Assembly: GCA_965203575.1 (NCBI GenBank)
Contig: OZ241894.1
Coordinates: 2,046,001-2,110,000, forward strand
Length of the DNA: 64,000 nt
DNA from: Aldehydirespirator sp965203575
GTDB taxonomy: Bacteria > Actinomycetota > Acidimicrobiia > Acidimicrobiales > Aldehydirespiratoraceae
Direction: 5' to 3'
Positions 17,690-26,016 of this stretch are shown in pieces. Both the position numbers and the translations under genes were made by a program. The notes beneath the pieces are model-generated. The model was not told where the DNA came from. It did no database searches and saw nothing but the letters and a program-made list of their open reading frames with translations. Within the stretch, counting starts at the first letter, position 1; each line of letters begins with the position of its first letter.

Positions 17690-19261
17690 GTGAATTCCCG
17701 AGTATCTGCTCTTCTCGTCGCGGTCGCGCTGGTTGCAACCGCCTGCGCAGGCGGCGGTGACCTGGACACGACTGAGTTCATCGGCGACGAGGCGCCCGCC
17801 GGCACGTCCGAGGCCGAGGTTCCCGAGGCTCCAGAGGCTGCTACTCCAGAAGGCACAGCGCCCGAGACGGCAACGCCGGAGGCCGCGGTAGAAGACGCCG
17901 ACACCGCTGCGGACGAGCCCGCCGCCGACCCGGCTCCGCTGGACCCACGCGAGCGGGGCGCCCTGCGGAACTTCCTGGGGTACGAGTTCCCTCCCGCCCC
18001 CGACGTCCCGACCGGGCCGATCGACCAGCTCACCGTCGACATCCTCGAGGTCATCTGGGCCGGCCTGGAGTTGGGCGGGTTCGACGGCGGCCTCGTCGCC
18101 AGCCTCGCCGACTCGGGAGACGCCAGGCTGGCCTGGATCATGTCCGACCTGCTCCGGTTCTTCTACTTCGGCGACATCCACGACGGGGCCGTCTCCGGCT
18201 TCCAGCGCCTGACCGGGGCGAGGCTGAACGACGACCCCGTGGCCGAGCGCAGCTCGTGGCAGTCGGTCACCGACCACCTGATCGCCTGGGACCTCCCCGC
18301 CTTCGACCGCTACGCCGACTACAAGGCGCGCCTGTTCACGCTGGTCGACCCCCGCTGGCAGCCGTTCTTCGACGACCCCGACGCCGACATCGACTGGCGT
18401 CTGGTGAGCTGGGGCGGGGTGCGGATCGACGACCGGGCGCTCGGCGACCCGAGAGGCTGCCCCGCGGGCTGCATCCCGGCCCTGGACGACCCCGCCGTCA
18501 CCGACGCGGCCGGCGGCTCGTGGTACGGCGACGACGGCGTCGTGTTCGCGGTGGTGATCAACGGCGAGGCCCGGGCCTACCCCCGCCACATCATGGAGAT
18601 CCACGAGATGGTGAACGACACGCTCGGCGGGCGCCGGATCGGCATGCCGTACTGCACGCTGTGCGGCTCGGCCCAGGCCTACTTCACCGACGACGTGCCC
18701 GCCGGCGTGGAGACCCCCGTGCTGCGCACGTCGGGCCTGCTGGCGAGGTCCAACAAGGTGATGTACGACCTGGTCACCAAGTCGGTGTTCGACACGTTCA
18801 CCGGGGAGGCGCTCTCGGGGCCGCTGCGCGAGCGGGGGGTGGTCCTCAACCAGGCCACCGTGGTTACCACCACCTGGGGCGAGTGGAAGGCGGCCCACCC
18901 CGACACCACCATCATCGCCGAGGACGGCGGCATCGGCCGCAGCTACCCGCTCGACCCGCTGCGGGGCCGCGACGACGACGGACCCATCTTCCCGATCGGC
19001 GACATGGACGCCACCCTCGGCGTCCACGACCAGGTCTTCGGCGTGGTGCTGGACGACGGCACACCCGTGGCCTTCCCGGTCGACACGGCCGCGGCCGCCC
19101 TCCGAGCCGGCCAGGACGTCGAGCTCGCCGGGGTGACGCTCCGCCTCGACGGCGGCGGGGTGCGGGCCGTCGACCCGGCCGGCGACGAGATCGAGGGCCA
19201 TCAGGCGTTCTGGTTCGCCTGGAGCCAGTTCATGCCCGACACCCTCCTCTGGCAGCCCTAG
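17690..19261 (+). CDS. DUF3179-domain lipoprotein
   Basis: The product is 523 residues. The N-terminus is a lipoprotein signal with lipobox VATAC near residue 19, followed by an Ala/Glu/Pro/Thr linker. The DUF3179 domain begins near residue 245 (WYGDDGVVFAVVINGEARAYP) and contains the conserved MPYCTLCGSAQAY Cys motif and WGEWKAAHPDT. The Cys pair could bind a metal or undergo thiol chemistry; the family has no assigned reaction. It is anchored outside the membrane. The start is GTG 17690, 4 bp after the TPR gene. Confidence 0.85.
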   Translation: MNSRVSALLVAVALVATACAGGGDLDTTEFIGDEAPAGTSEAEVPEAPEAATPEGTAPETATPEAAVEDADTAADEPAADPAPLDPRERGALRNFLGYEFPPAPDVPTGPIDQLTVDILEVIWAGLELGGFDGGLVASLADSGDARLAWIMSDLLRFFYFGDIHDGAVSGFQRLTGARLNDDPVAERSSWQSVTDHLIAWDLPAFDRYADYKARLFTLVDPRWQPFFDDPDADIDWRLVSWGGVRIDDRALGDPRGCPAGCIPALDDPAVTDAAGGSWYGDDGVVFAVVINGEARAYPRHIMEIHEMVNDTLGGRRIGMPYCTLCGSAQAYFTDDVPAGVETPVLRTSGLLARSNKVMYDLVTKSVFDTFTGEALSGPLRERGVVLNQATVVTTTWGEWKAAHPDTTIIAEDGGIGRSYPLDPLRGRDDDGPIFPIGDMDATLGVHDQVFGVVLDDGTPVAFPVDTAAAALRAGQDVELAGVTLRLDGGGVRAVDPAGDEIEGHQAFWFAWSQFMPDTLLWQP

Positions 19262-19369
19262 AGGCCGAACGGGCAGGCGAGCGAACCCGGCTGCCCCGGC
19301 AGCCCGGGCCGCTCTAGGTATTGTCCAACCAGAACCCAGAACATGGCCTCAAGGCGAGAGGAGGTTCCA

Positions 19370-19861
19370 GTGAGGAAGGTGACCGAGACCGACCTGCCCG
19401 GGGTGGGGATCCGTTTCGACCTGCAGACAGACGCCGGCCGCTGCGTCGGCGTGGTGGCCCACCAGACCGGCCGGCGCGACCTCGTGGTCTACGACGAGCG
19501 GGACATCGATCGGGCCTGCGAGAGCGTCCAGCTGACCGAGGACGAGGGCCACACCCTGGGCGAGCTGCTGGGCGGCAGCCCCGTGCTGGAGCACCTCGAC
19601 GACGCCGTGCACCGGCTGGAGGACCTGGTGATCTCGTGGGTCCAGATCGCGGCCGAGTCGTCGATCGCCGGGCGCACCCTGGCCGAGGCGGTCCTGAGAA
19701 CCCGGACGGGGGCCGGAGTGGTCGCCCTCGTCAGCGAATCGGGCTCCATCCCCATCCCGGCCGGGACCGAGCGCCTCAACGCGGGCGACACCGCGGTGGT
19801 GGTGGGCGTCCCGTCGGCGGTCAAGGCGGCCACCAGGCTGCTCAGGCGCCCTGCCGATTAG
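19370..19861 (+). CDS. KhtT-like regulatory subunit of K+/H+ antiporter
   Basis: The product is 163 residues. The N-terminal region (LPGVGIRFDLQTDAGRCVGVV) and C-terminal TrkA_C fold (about 85-160, with AGRTLAEAVLRTRTGAGVVAL) match the KhtT/YhaT subunits that gate CPA2 antiporters in response to nucleotides or pH. The start is GTG 19370, with GAGGAGG 6 nt upstream. It precedes the antiporter gene, separated by 244 bp filled with repeats. Confidence 0.85.
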   Translation: MRKVTETDLPGVGIRFDLQTDAGRCVGVVAHQTGRRDLVVYDERDIDRACESVQLTEDEGHTLGELLGGSPVLEHLDDAVHRLEDLVISWVQIAAESSIAGRTLAEAVLRTRTGAGVVALVSESGSIPIPAGTERLNAGDTAVVVGVPSAVKAATRLLRRPAD

Positions 19862-19871
19862 ATCGATTCGA

Positions 19872-20119
19872 TCGACTGGATCGGCCTAGGGCAAGCGCCA
19901 ACATGCACACCGCCGCCCCGCCGACTGGATCGGCCCGGTCCGTGCACACCGGCGTCCCGCCGACTGGATCGGCCCGGTCCGTGCACACCGGCGTCCCGCC
20001 GACTGGATCTGCCCGGTCCGTGCACACCGGCGTCCCGCCGACTGGATCGGCCCGGTCCGTGCACACCGGCGTCCTGCCGACTAGATCGGCCTAGGGCAAG
20101 CGGCAATGCACACCGGCGG
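19872..20119. repeat. 39-bp tandem repeats overlapping the antiporter start
   Basis: Four near-perfect 39-bp units run from 19918 to 20073, with diverged end units on both sides. Each unit contains GTGCACACCGGCG, equivalent to the antiporter start ATGCACACCGGCGG at 20106. Thirteen codons per unit keep one frame open from 19903 to 20094. I regard the array as duplicated start-region DNA rather than a gene. Confidence 0.9.
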
Positions 20120-21275
20120 CGACCTGCTGGTCATCGAGCTCGGCGCGCTCGTGCTGGCCCTAGCGGTCGTCGCTCGCCTGGCCCGCCGGATCGGCCTGCC
20201 CGCCCTGCCGCTGTACCTGCTGGCCGGGCTGGTCCTCGGCGAGGGCAGCCTCTTCGAGATCGACGCCTCGGAGGACTTCATCGAGGTGGGCGCCGAGATC
20301 GGTGTCATCCTGATGCTGCTGATGCTGGGCCTGGAGTTCTCCACCCACGAACTGATCACCAACGTGCGCCGCTCGACCCTGGCCGGGGTGGTCGACCTCG
20401 TGCTGAACTTCACGCCCGGGTTCGTGGCCGGGCTGATCCTCGGCTTCGACCCGATCGTGGCCGTCCTGCTGGGCGGGGTGACCTACATCTCGTCGTCCGG
20501 CATCGTGGCCAAGCTGGTGGCCGACCTCGACCGGATCGGCAACCACGAGACCTCGGTCATCCTCAGCGTCCTCGTCATCGAGGACCTGGCCATGGTGCTC
20601 TACCTGCCGATCGTGTCCGGCGTGCTCTTCGGCGGCTCGGCCCTGAACACCACCCTCACCGTCGCCATCTCGCTGGCGGCCGTGATCGGGGTGCTCGGCG
20701 TCGCCTACGTACTGGGCGACCGGCTCAGCGCCATCGCCCTGAGCCAGTCCAGCGAGGCGCTGCTGCTGACCCTGCTGGGTGGCACCCTCCTGGTAGCCGG
20801 CCTGGCCGGACGGCTCAACATCTCCACCGCGGTCGGCGCCTTCGTGGTGGGTGTGGCGCTGTCGGGCGACATCGTCTCGCACGCCCGCGGGCTGCTGCTG
20901 CCGCTGCGCAACCTGTTCGCCGCGGTGTTCTTCGTGTTCTTCGGGCTGCAGGTGGATCTCAGCCTGATACCGGGCGTGGCCGTGGCCGCCCTGGCCATCG
21001 CGGCCGCCACCGTCGTCACCAAGATCGCCTCCGGCTGGATCGCAGCCGCACGGGCCGGTATCGGCAAGCCCGGCCGGCTGCGGGCCGGGGCCGCCCTCAT
21101 CGCCCACGGCGAGTTCTCGATCGTCATCGCCGAGCTCGGCATCGGCCGCGAGAGCGACCTCGGCGCGCTGGCGGCCACCTACGTCATCGTCCTCACCCTG
21201 GTGGGAGCCGTGCTCTGCCAGTTCTCGGACTCCATCACCCTCCCAGCCCGCAAACCCCGCCGAGCCCGCGCCTAG
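20106..21275 (+). CDS. CPA2-family K+/H+ antiporter (KhtU-like)
   Basis: The product is 389 residues and almost entirely hydrophobic, with about 12 membrane helices. Family features include LPALPLYLLAGLVLGEG near the N-terminus, VVLGGVTYISSSGIVAKL-type core helices and GEFSIVIAELG near the C-terminus. There is no cytoplasmic TrkA-N domain, as in KhtU, which uses a separate KhtT subunit; that subunit is encoded immediately upstream. It exchanges K+ or Na+ for protons in the inner membrane. No strong Shine-Dalgarno precedes the ATG, and the start lies in the last unit of a tandem repeat. Confidence 0.85.
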   Translation: MHTGGDLLVIELGALVLALAVVARLARRIGLPALPLYLLAGLVLGEGSLFEIDASEDFIEVGAEIGVILMLLMLGLEFSTHELITNVRRSTLAGVVDLVLNFTPGFVAGLILGFDPIVAVLLGGVTYISSSGIVAKLVADLDRIGNHETSVILSVLVIEDLAMVLYLPIVSGVLFGGSALNTTLTVAISLAAVIGVLGVAYVLGDRLSAIALSQSSEALLLTLLGGTLLVAGLAGRLNISTAVGAFVVGVALSGDIVSHARGLLLPLRNLFAAVFFVFFGLQVDLSLIPGVAVAALAIAAATVVTKIASGWIAAARAGIGKPGRLRAGAALIAHGEFSIVIAELGIGRESDLGALAATYVIVLTLVGAVLCQFSDSITLPARKPRRARA

Positions 21276-21303
21276 AAGCGAGCGCGGATTGATGTGAGGC
21301 CTG

Positions 21304-21412
21304 TCGTGTCGCAACGGGGTCACCCCCGCTCTTGTTCGCTGCGCTCACGGGCCGCTCGGGCCACGGCCTCGCCCGTATGAGCCGGACTCGCGCATCTATC
21401 CGCTCGGCCTCT
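21304..21412. repeat. Dispersed intergenic repeat, copy A
   Basis: This is the first of three copies (others at 36161-36270 and 47783-47880). The core from CCCGCTCTTGTTCG to CGCTCGGCCTCT is about 88-98 bp and highly conserved. It contains ACGGGC...GCCCGT inverted arms. All copies sit just after gene 3' ends or toxin remnants. Confidence 0.85.
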
Positions 21413-21434
21413 AAACCTCCACCAGGCGCAGCGG
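21411..21434 (-). pseudogene. 3' scar of a vapC toxin gene
   Basis: Eight codons reading PLRLVEV-stop are identical at 23 of 24 bases to the last codons of the intact vapC at 22427-22450. Homology ends immediately upstream. It abuts dispersed repeat A and the next toxin-antitoxin operon. Confidence 0.6.
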
Positions 21435-21456
21435 CCGCGTGGCGGTGGCAGTTGAC

Positions 21457-21462
21457 TACAAT
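21457..21462 (+). promoter_or_regulatory. Leaderless -10 of DUF433/DUF5615 module
   Basis: TACAAT lies 6 nt before the ATG at 21469. This decides the start, since a longer frame from 21439 would overlap the -10. Confidence 0.55.
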
Positions 21463-21468
21463 GTCGTC

Positions 21469-21891
21469 ATGACGGTGTTGTCGATCCGGTTCAAGCGGCC
21501 GGGTGTCTACGAGCGGCTCAAGCGGGGCGCGGCTCAGCGGGCTGAGTCGATCTCTTCGGCAGGGGAGCGCCTGATCGACGAGGGACTGCGCATGGACGCC
21601 TATCCCGGGATCGTCTTTCGCGACGGGCCGGCCGGCCGGCGGGCCGCGCTGGATACCGGGCCCGATGTGTGGCAGGTCGTCCCGCTGCTTCGGGGCCTCG
21701 AGGGAAGCCTCGAGGAGCGGATCGCGGAAACGGCTGAGCAGCTCTGGCTCACCGAGAGGCAGGTCCGCGCTGTCAGCCGCTATTACGCCGAGTTCACCGA
21801 CGAGATCGACGCCATGATCGCAGAGAACGACGAGATTGCCGACCGCGAGTTGGCCGCCTGGGAGAACGAGCGCAAGCTGCTGACGGGGTGA
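21469..21891 (+). CDS. DUF433-type antitoxin
   Basis: The product is 140 residues. The N-terminus (MTVLSIRFKRPGVYERLKRGA) resembles a ribbon-helix-helix or similar DNA-binding segment. The middle YPGIVFRDGPAGRRAAL and the C-terminal helix-turn-helix (LTERQVRAVSRYYAEF) are the DUF433 pattern found in antitoxins partnered with DUF5615 toxins. It overlaps the toxin gene by 4 nt (GTGA), so it is translationally coupled. Antitoxin and autorepressor roles are inferred from this pairing. Confidence 0.75.
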   Translation: MTVLSIRFKRPGVYERLKRGAAQRAESISSAGERLIDEGLRMDAYPGIVFRDGPAGRRAALDTGPDVWQVVPLLRGLEGSLEERIAETAEQLWLTERQVRAVSRYYAEFTDEIDAMIAENDEIADRELAAWENERKLLTG

Positions 21892-22268
21892 AGCTCCTCC
21901 TCGATGAGATGTACGCCCCCGGCGTCGCGGCCCTGCTGCGGGACTGGGGACACGATGCCGTCGCGGTCAAGGAGCGTCGCGATCTCATCGGGTTGTCTGA
22001 CGAGGATCTGCTTAGGACGGCGACGGCCGAAGGCAGAGCGGTGGTCACTGAGGATGTGTATGACTTCGCAGCGCTTGACCGGCGCATCTCTGCCTCGGGA
22101 CAGCATCACCCGGGACTGGTCCTCGCCGACGCTCGCCGGTTCCCTCGCTCGGCGCGGAACCATGTTCGAGTGCTGGCCGATGCGCTCGCCGCGTTCCTTA
22201 GCGAGCACAGCGCCATTCTCGACGATGTCGAGTCGTTCGTATGGTGGCTCGAGCGACCCGACCGCTGA
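21888..22268 (+). CDS. DUF5615 PIN-like toxin
   Basis: The product is 126 residues. It starts MKLLLDEMYAPGVAALLRDWGHDAVAV, the DUF5615 (PIN-like, Mut7-C-related) N-terminus with the acidic LLDE site, and has VVTEDVYDFAAL with a second acidic cluster. The fold predicts a Mg2+-dependent RNase. The start is GTG 21888 within the antitoxin stop. A fragment encoding a near-identical C-terminus occurs at 36055-36126. Confidence 0.8.
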   Translation: MKLLLDEMYAPGVAALLRDWGHDAVAVKERRDLIGLSDEDLLRTATAEGRAVVTEDVYDFAALDRRISASGQHHPGLVLADARRFPRSARNHVRVLADALAAFLSEHSAILDDVESFVWWLERPDR

Positions 22269-22426
22269 GGGCCGCTGGTCCCGGATCCCGGCGAGCTCCA
22301 CCCCATAACCTCCCAAGAGGAATGCCCGTGAACCTCGACCCGTCGCTCGGCACCGACCCGTCGCTCGGCACCGACCCGCTGCGGACCGCCCCCATGCGGG
22401 CCAGTCCCGCCGGTGACCGCCCGCGC
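22269..22426. other. Gap between two TA modules, with short repeats
   Basis: This gap holds a Shine-Dalgarno-like AAGAGG and a GTG at 22328, followed by an 18-bp tandem duplication (near 22336-22371). The frame runs on into antisense of vapC without recognisable homology. It may be the start of a gene truncated when the vapBC module arrived. Confidence 0.3.
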
Positions 22427-22819
22427 CTAGACCTCCACCAGGCGCAGCGGTGTGTGCTCGGCGATGGCTCCGTAGTCCCGGCCAAGGTGCAGCACGGGAA
22501 GATCGAGCCGTATGGCCGCCGCCGCGATCAGGGCGTCGACCGGTGATCGCACGGTCACGCCGCGCTGCTTGAGCGATCGGTAGATCGTCGCCCCGTCGAG
22601 CCAGTCGAGCCGGGGAGCCAGCGGCTCGAGATGCTGGGCCTCCAGCAGCCGCTGCGTCCGGGCGACACCGTCGCGGCGAGCGCCGGCCATCACCTCAAGC
22701 AGGATCGGATCGATCACGACCACCTCCCCGCCGGCTATGGCCTCCCGCATGCGTCGGGCCTCGGCCGAGCCCGTCCCCCTGAGGAACTCCACCCAGGCCG
22801 AGGTGTCCGCCAGCAGCAC
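22427..22819 (-). CDS. vapC: VapC toxin (PIN-domain RNase)
   Basis: The product is 130 residues. PIN signature residues are visible: Asp5 in LLADTSAWVEF, Glu in ILLEVMAGAR, and Asp in SPVDALIAAAAI with a final Asp in HLGRDY. Such toxins cleave specific tRNA or rRNA sites using Mg2+. The stop codon region is the source of the scar seen at 21411-21434. It lies 6 bp downstream of the antitoxin gene. Confidence 0.9.
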   Translation of the reverse strand: MLLADTSAWVEFLRGTGSAEARRMREAIAGGEVVVIDPILLEVMAGARRDGVARTQRLLEAQHLEPLAPRLDWLDGATIYRSLKQRGVTVRSPVDALIAAAAIRLDLPVLHLGRDYGAIAEHTPLRLVEV

Positions 22820-22825
22820 TGCGGC

Positions 22826-23035
22826 TCAGCCCGCGAGTCGGTCGGCGCGCATGGCGTCAAGGTCTCCGTCCCAGCCCGCGCCCTCCATTTCGAGTTGCTC
22901 CTCGACGCTCATCGGCCCCCCGCCCAGCAGGCGCTCCAGAGCGAGATGCACCGCCTGGCGCTTGGTGCGCAAGCCGAACGCTCGCATGGCCCGTTCCACA
23001 AGCTCGTCGTCGATGTCGATGTTGGTCCGACTCAC
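22826..23035 (-). CDS. vapB: VapB antitoxin
   Basis: The product is 69 residues. SRTNIDIDDELVERAMR followed by TKRQAVHLALERL is the ribbon-helix-helix VapB (DUF2191) pattern. The acidic C-terminus would bind VapC. GTG 23035 is chosen because TATGAT lies exactly 6 nt upstream; a longer frame from 23116 crosses this promoter. It is first in the vapBC operon. Confidence 0.88.
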   Translation of the reverse strand: MSRTNIDIDDELVERAMRAFGLRTKRQAVHLALERLLGGGPMSVEEQLEMEGAGWDGDLDAMRADRLAG

Positions 23036-23041
23036 CACACC

Positions 23042-23047
23042 ATCATA
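23042..23047 (-). promoter_or_regulatory. Leaderless -10 of vapBC
   Basis: TATGAT on the minus strand is 6 nt before the GTG start of vapB. Confidence 0.55.
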
Positions 23048-23101
23048 CACACATAGGTGTATAGCCTGCGTCTGCTCATCCGCTGGCTGCTCACAACATA
23101 G

Positions 23102-23127
23102 TAGGTTGTGAACCATGAAACAACCTA
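23102..23127. promoter_or_regulatory. 8-bp inverted repeat between vapB and the dehydrogenase
   Basis: TAGGTTGT-N10-ACAACCTA lies in the AT-rich gap upstream of vapB and downstream of the dehydrogenase stop codon. It could be an operator or a terminator stem; no U-tract is evident. Confidence 0.4.
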
Positions 23128-23159
23128 GAAAACTATGACGAGGATTTGAATGCAGCCGC

Positions 23160-24740
23160 TCATCCGCCGGGGTTGCCGTTGAGGCGCCGGGCCAGGGAGA
23201 GGGGGTTGTCGTCGCGGACTGCGTCTGGGAGCAGGTCGGGCGGGAAGTTCTGGTAGCAGACCGGGCGCTGGAACCGCTGGATCGCCAGAGTGCCCACCGA
23301 TGTTGCCCGGGGATCCGACGTGGCCGGGAACGGGCCGCCGTGCACCATGGCGTGGTTGACCTCCACGCCGGTCGGCCAGCCGTTGGCGATCAGCCGGCCC
23401 GCCTTGCGCTCCAGCACCGGCACCAGCCCGGCCGCGGCCGCATGGTCCGACTCAGCCATGTGGATCGAGGCCGCGAGCTGGCCCGGCAGCGCCTCCAGCA
23501 CGGCCCGCAGCTCGTCCATCGACTCGTAGGAGGCCACCAGGCCGGCCGAGCCGAACACCTCCTCCTGGAGGTCGGGCGACTCCAGCACCTGGGCTGCGGT
23601 GGCGGTGAACAGCACCGGAGCCGGGGCGTTGGCCGACTCCCCGGCACTCCCCGAGCACACCCGGGTCGCACCCGCCGCCTCCAGCCGCGACAGGCCCTCG
23701 TGGTAGGACTCGCGGATTCCGGCGGTCAGCATCACCTGGCCGGTCTGGGCGGCCATCGCCGCGGCGATGGCCTCGACCAGCGGCTCGGCCGGCGCGGGCA
23801 CGAACAGCAGCCCCGGGTTGGTGCAGAACTGGCCCGCGCCCAGCGTCAGCGACCCCACATAGGCGGCCGCGAAGGACTCCAAATCACCGGCCGCGGCCCC
23901 GGCCAGCACCACCTGGGGGTTGATGCTCGACATCTCGGCGTACACCGGGATCGGCTCGGGCCTCCCCGCCGCGGTGGCCATCAGCGCAGTGCCGCCCGCC
24001 TGCGACCCGGTGAACGCGATGGCCTTGATCGCCGGATGGGCGGCCAGGGCTTGGCCCACCACCCGACCCGCCCCGAACAGCAGCGAGTACACCCCGCCGG
24101 GCAGCCCGCACGCCTCGACCGCCGCGGCCACCGCCGATCCGGCCAGCTCGGCCGTGCCCGGATGGGCGTTGTGGGCCTTGACGATCACCGGGCAGCCCGC
24201 GGCCAGCGCCGAGGCCGTATCGCCGCCGGTGGCTGAGAACGCCAGCGGGAAGTTGCTGGGACCGAACACCGCCACCGGACCCACCCCGATGTGACGCTGG
24301 CGCACGTCGGGCGCGGGCAGCGACGCCCGGTCGGGCTGGGCCTCGTCGATGCGCACCCCCTGGTGCGATCCGAGCCGAACCTCTCGGGCGAACAGCCGGA
24401 TCTGGCCGGTGGTGCGGCCGTGCTCGCCCTCGATCCGGGCCCGGGGCAGCCCGCTCTCGGCGCAGGCCCGGTCCACGATGGCCTCCCGCCGGTCGTCGAG
24501 TTCGGCCGCGATCCGCTCCAGGAACCCGGCCCGCTCAGCCGGCGACGTCTCCCGGTACGCATCGAACGCCGCCCCAGCCGCAACCGCAGCCGCGTCCACG
24601 GCCGCCTCGGTCACGAACAAGAACTCCGGATCCAGCTCAGCGCCCGACGCCGGATCCACGGCCCGGACCGACTCGCCCGAACCAGCGCCGTCCCATCCGG
24701 CGATAATCGAGCGCCCTGTCAGCCCGGCCCGTGCCGTCAT
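23160..24740 (-). CDS. 2,5-dioxovalerate (alpha-ketoglutarate semialdehyde) dehydrogenase
   Basis: The product is 526 residues of the NADP-type aldehyde dehydrogenase family. Catalytic features are present: FGPSNFPLAF with Asn164, Lys188, general base Glu269 in AEMSSINP, and nucleophile Cys306 in GQFCTNPG. The AEMSSINP form and the length fit alpha-ketoglutarate semialdehyde dehydrogenases, the last step of oxidative hexarate or pentose degradation to 2-oxoglutarate. The DapA-family gene at 32712 and enolase-superfamily gene at 36283 could supply the earlier steps. The start codon lies in an imperfect repeat array. Confidence 0.85.
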   Translation of the reverse strand: MTARAGLTGRSIIAGWDGAGSGESVRAVDPASGAELDPEFLFVTEAAVDAAAVAAGAAFDAYRETSPAERAGFLERIAAELDDRREAIVDRACAESGLPRARIEGEHGRTTGQIRLFAREVRLGSHQGVRIDEAQPDRASLPAPDVRQRHIGVGPVAVFGPSNFPLAFSATGGDTASALAAGCPVIVKAHNAHPGTAELAGSAVAAAVEACGLPGGVYSLLFGAGRVVGQALAAHPAIKAIAFTGSQAGGTALMATAAGRPEPIPVYAEMSSINPQVVLAGAAAGDLESFAAAYVGSLTLGAGQFCTNPGLLFVPAPAEPLVEAIAAAMAAQTGQVMLTAGIRESYHEGLSRLEAAGATRVCSGSAGESANAPAPVLFTATAAQVLESPDLQEEVFGSAGLVASYESMDELRAVLEALPGQLAASIHMAESDHAAAAGLVPVLERKAGRLIANGWPTGVEVNHAMVHGGPFPATSDPRATSVGTLAIQRFQRPVCYQNFPPDLLPDAVRDDNPLSLARRLNGNPGG

Positions 24741-24935
24741 GGCTGTCCCGTCGGCCCTGCCTGTGCAGTCGGCCCGCGCCGTTCCGTCATGGCTGTCCCG
24801 TCAGCCCGGCCCGTGCCGTCATAGCTGTCCCGTCGGCCCGTGCCGTTCCGTCATGGTCGTCATGCCTGTTCTGTCATGCCCGTGCCATTCCGTCATGGCC
24901 GTCATGTCTGTGCCGTCATGCTCAACATGCACCTC
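24720..24935. repeat. Imperfect repeat array at the dehydrogenase start
   Basis: Several variably sized units repeat the first codons of the dehydrogenase (minus strand ATGACGGCACGGGC and variants), giving about eight CATGAC-like sites upstream of the true start. The rest of the gap to 25012 shows nothing else clear. Confidence 0.75.
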
Positions 24936-25012
24936 CTCCCCGCCCCGGACCTCCAGTCCCGGAGCGCGGCACAGGTATAGCCGTCGGCTGTGACAGAGCC
25001 CTGACAGAGCCC

Positions 25013-25927
25013 TCACGCCACCATGCTCGCTCGGTGCTCGCTGACGGTGGTCTCCCACTGCGGCCATGTGGGCCGGGCCTCCTCGGGCAGCACCACGAAC
25101 GGGACGTCGCCGGCCTGGAGGCAGCCGTTCTCGATGAACTCGGCCTGCGAGCGCACCTTGCTGCCCGGCGTGGCCGAGGCCGGCGTGGGCATGAATCGGA
25201 AGTCGACGCTCCAGCGGCAGTGCCGGGTGGTGTTCTGCTTGCTTCCGTGAACGGTGAGGTTGGTGAAGAAGAGAGCCCCACCCACCGGCACCGGCGCCGG
25301 CACCGGCGTGCCCCGGGCCTCGACGTCCTCGGAGATCCGGACGTTGCGGTCCTCGCCCCGCATCGCATCCAGCAGGCCCCAGCGGTGACTGCCCGGGATC
25401 ACCCAGCAGCACCCGTTCTCGAGCGTCGCCGGCACCAGCGGCACCCACACGGAGATCATGTGCAGGTCCTCGGTGTGCTTCTCCATCTTGTGCACTTCGG
25501 TCTGATCGAAGTAGTGGCTGTCCTGGTGCCAGGGGAACGACGTGACCGCGCTGCCGGGAAGCTTCTGGCGCAGCGAGGGGCTCGCGATCACCGAGACCTC
25601 GCCACCCAGCAGCAGCCCGACCACCCGCAGGATCCCCGGATTGGTGTACAGACCGTAGAACTCGGGCCCGAATAGCCCGAAACCCCAGTCCCGCGGCGAG
25701 ATGCCCTGCTCCTCGCAGATGGCCGCATACCGGCGCTCGAACGGCTCGTCGGCGTACAGCGACGCCAGATCGCCTCGGGCGTGCTGCTCGGACGCATACC
25801 CGTCGACCGCCGCCGCGATGAAGTCCCGCATCGGATCCAGGTCGGCGTCGTCGACGACGTCCTCAACTACCACGTAGCCGTCACGCTGGTAGCGGTCGAC
25901 GATCTCCCGGTCGCTCATCTGCACCAT
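25013..25927 (-). CDS. Phytanoyl-CoA dioxygenase (PhyH) family protein
   Basis: The product is 304 residues. It is a predicted Fe(II)/2-oxoglutarate-dependent hydroxylase with the HxD motif in FPWHQDSHYF, the distal His in LTVHGSKQNTT, and a 2-oxoglutarate-binding Arg shortly after. The substrate is unknown; PhyH family members hydroxylate many metabolites. ATG 25927 follows GGGGGTGG; the ATG at 25918 is an alternative. It is divergent from the GntR regulator across the palindrome at 25971, so regulation by that protein is likely. Confidence 0.85.
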   Translation of the reverse strand: MVQMSDREIVDRYQRDGYVVVEDVVDDADLDPMRDFIAAAVDGYASEQHARGDLASLYADEPFERRYAAICEEQGISPRDWGFGLFGPEFYGLYTNPGILRVVGLLLGGEVSVIASPSLRQKLPGSAVTSFPWHQDSHYFDQTEVHKMEKHTEDLHMISVWVPLVPATLENGCCWVIPGSHRWGLLDAMRGEDRNVRISEDVEARGTPVPAPVPVGGALFFTNLTVHGSKQNTTRHCRWSVDFRFMPTPASATPGSKVRSQAEFIENGCLQAGDVPFVVLPEEARPTWPQWETTVSEHRASMVA

Positions 25928-25970
25928 GCGCCACCCCCGAGGCGTCACCCGGCTTGGCCCGCCCTTAGAC

Positions 25971-25989
25971 GATGTATATATCATGCATC
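25971..25989. promoter_or_regulatory. GntR-type operator in the PhyH/gntR divergent region
   Basis: GATGTAT-N5-ATGCATC is an inverted repeat with one mismatch. The same motif with perfect arms and the same 5-nt spacer occurs at 39675-39693 before the sialidase-like gene. FadR/GntR-class regulators bind such short palindromes. Confidence 0.6.
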
Positions 25990-26016
25990 GAACCGAGGCA
26001 GGGGGGTCAACACCGG

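Noticed and set aside
19903..20094. A 63-codon frame of 13-residue repeats
   Set aside because: It follows from repeat units divisible by three. There is no Shine-Dalgarno and no homology, and each unit copies antiporter start DNA.
22325..22546. A 74-codon frame starting at the GTG near 22328
   Set aside because: It has a fair Shine-Dalgarno but runs antisense into vapC and shows no recognisable domain; treated as a possible truncated start only.
23102..23127. Rho-independent terminator
   Set aside because: The stem is weak and lacks a T-tract on either strand, so it is listed only as an inverted repeat.
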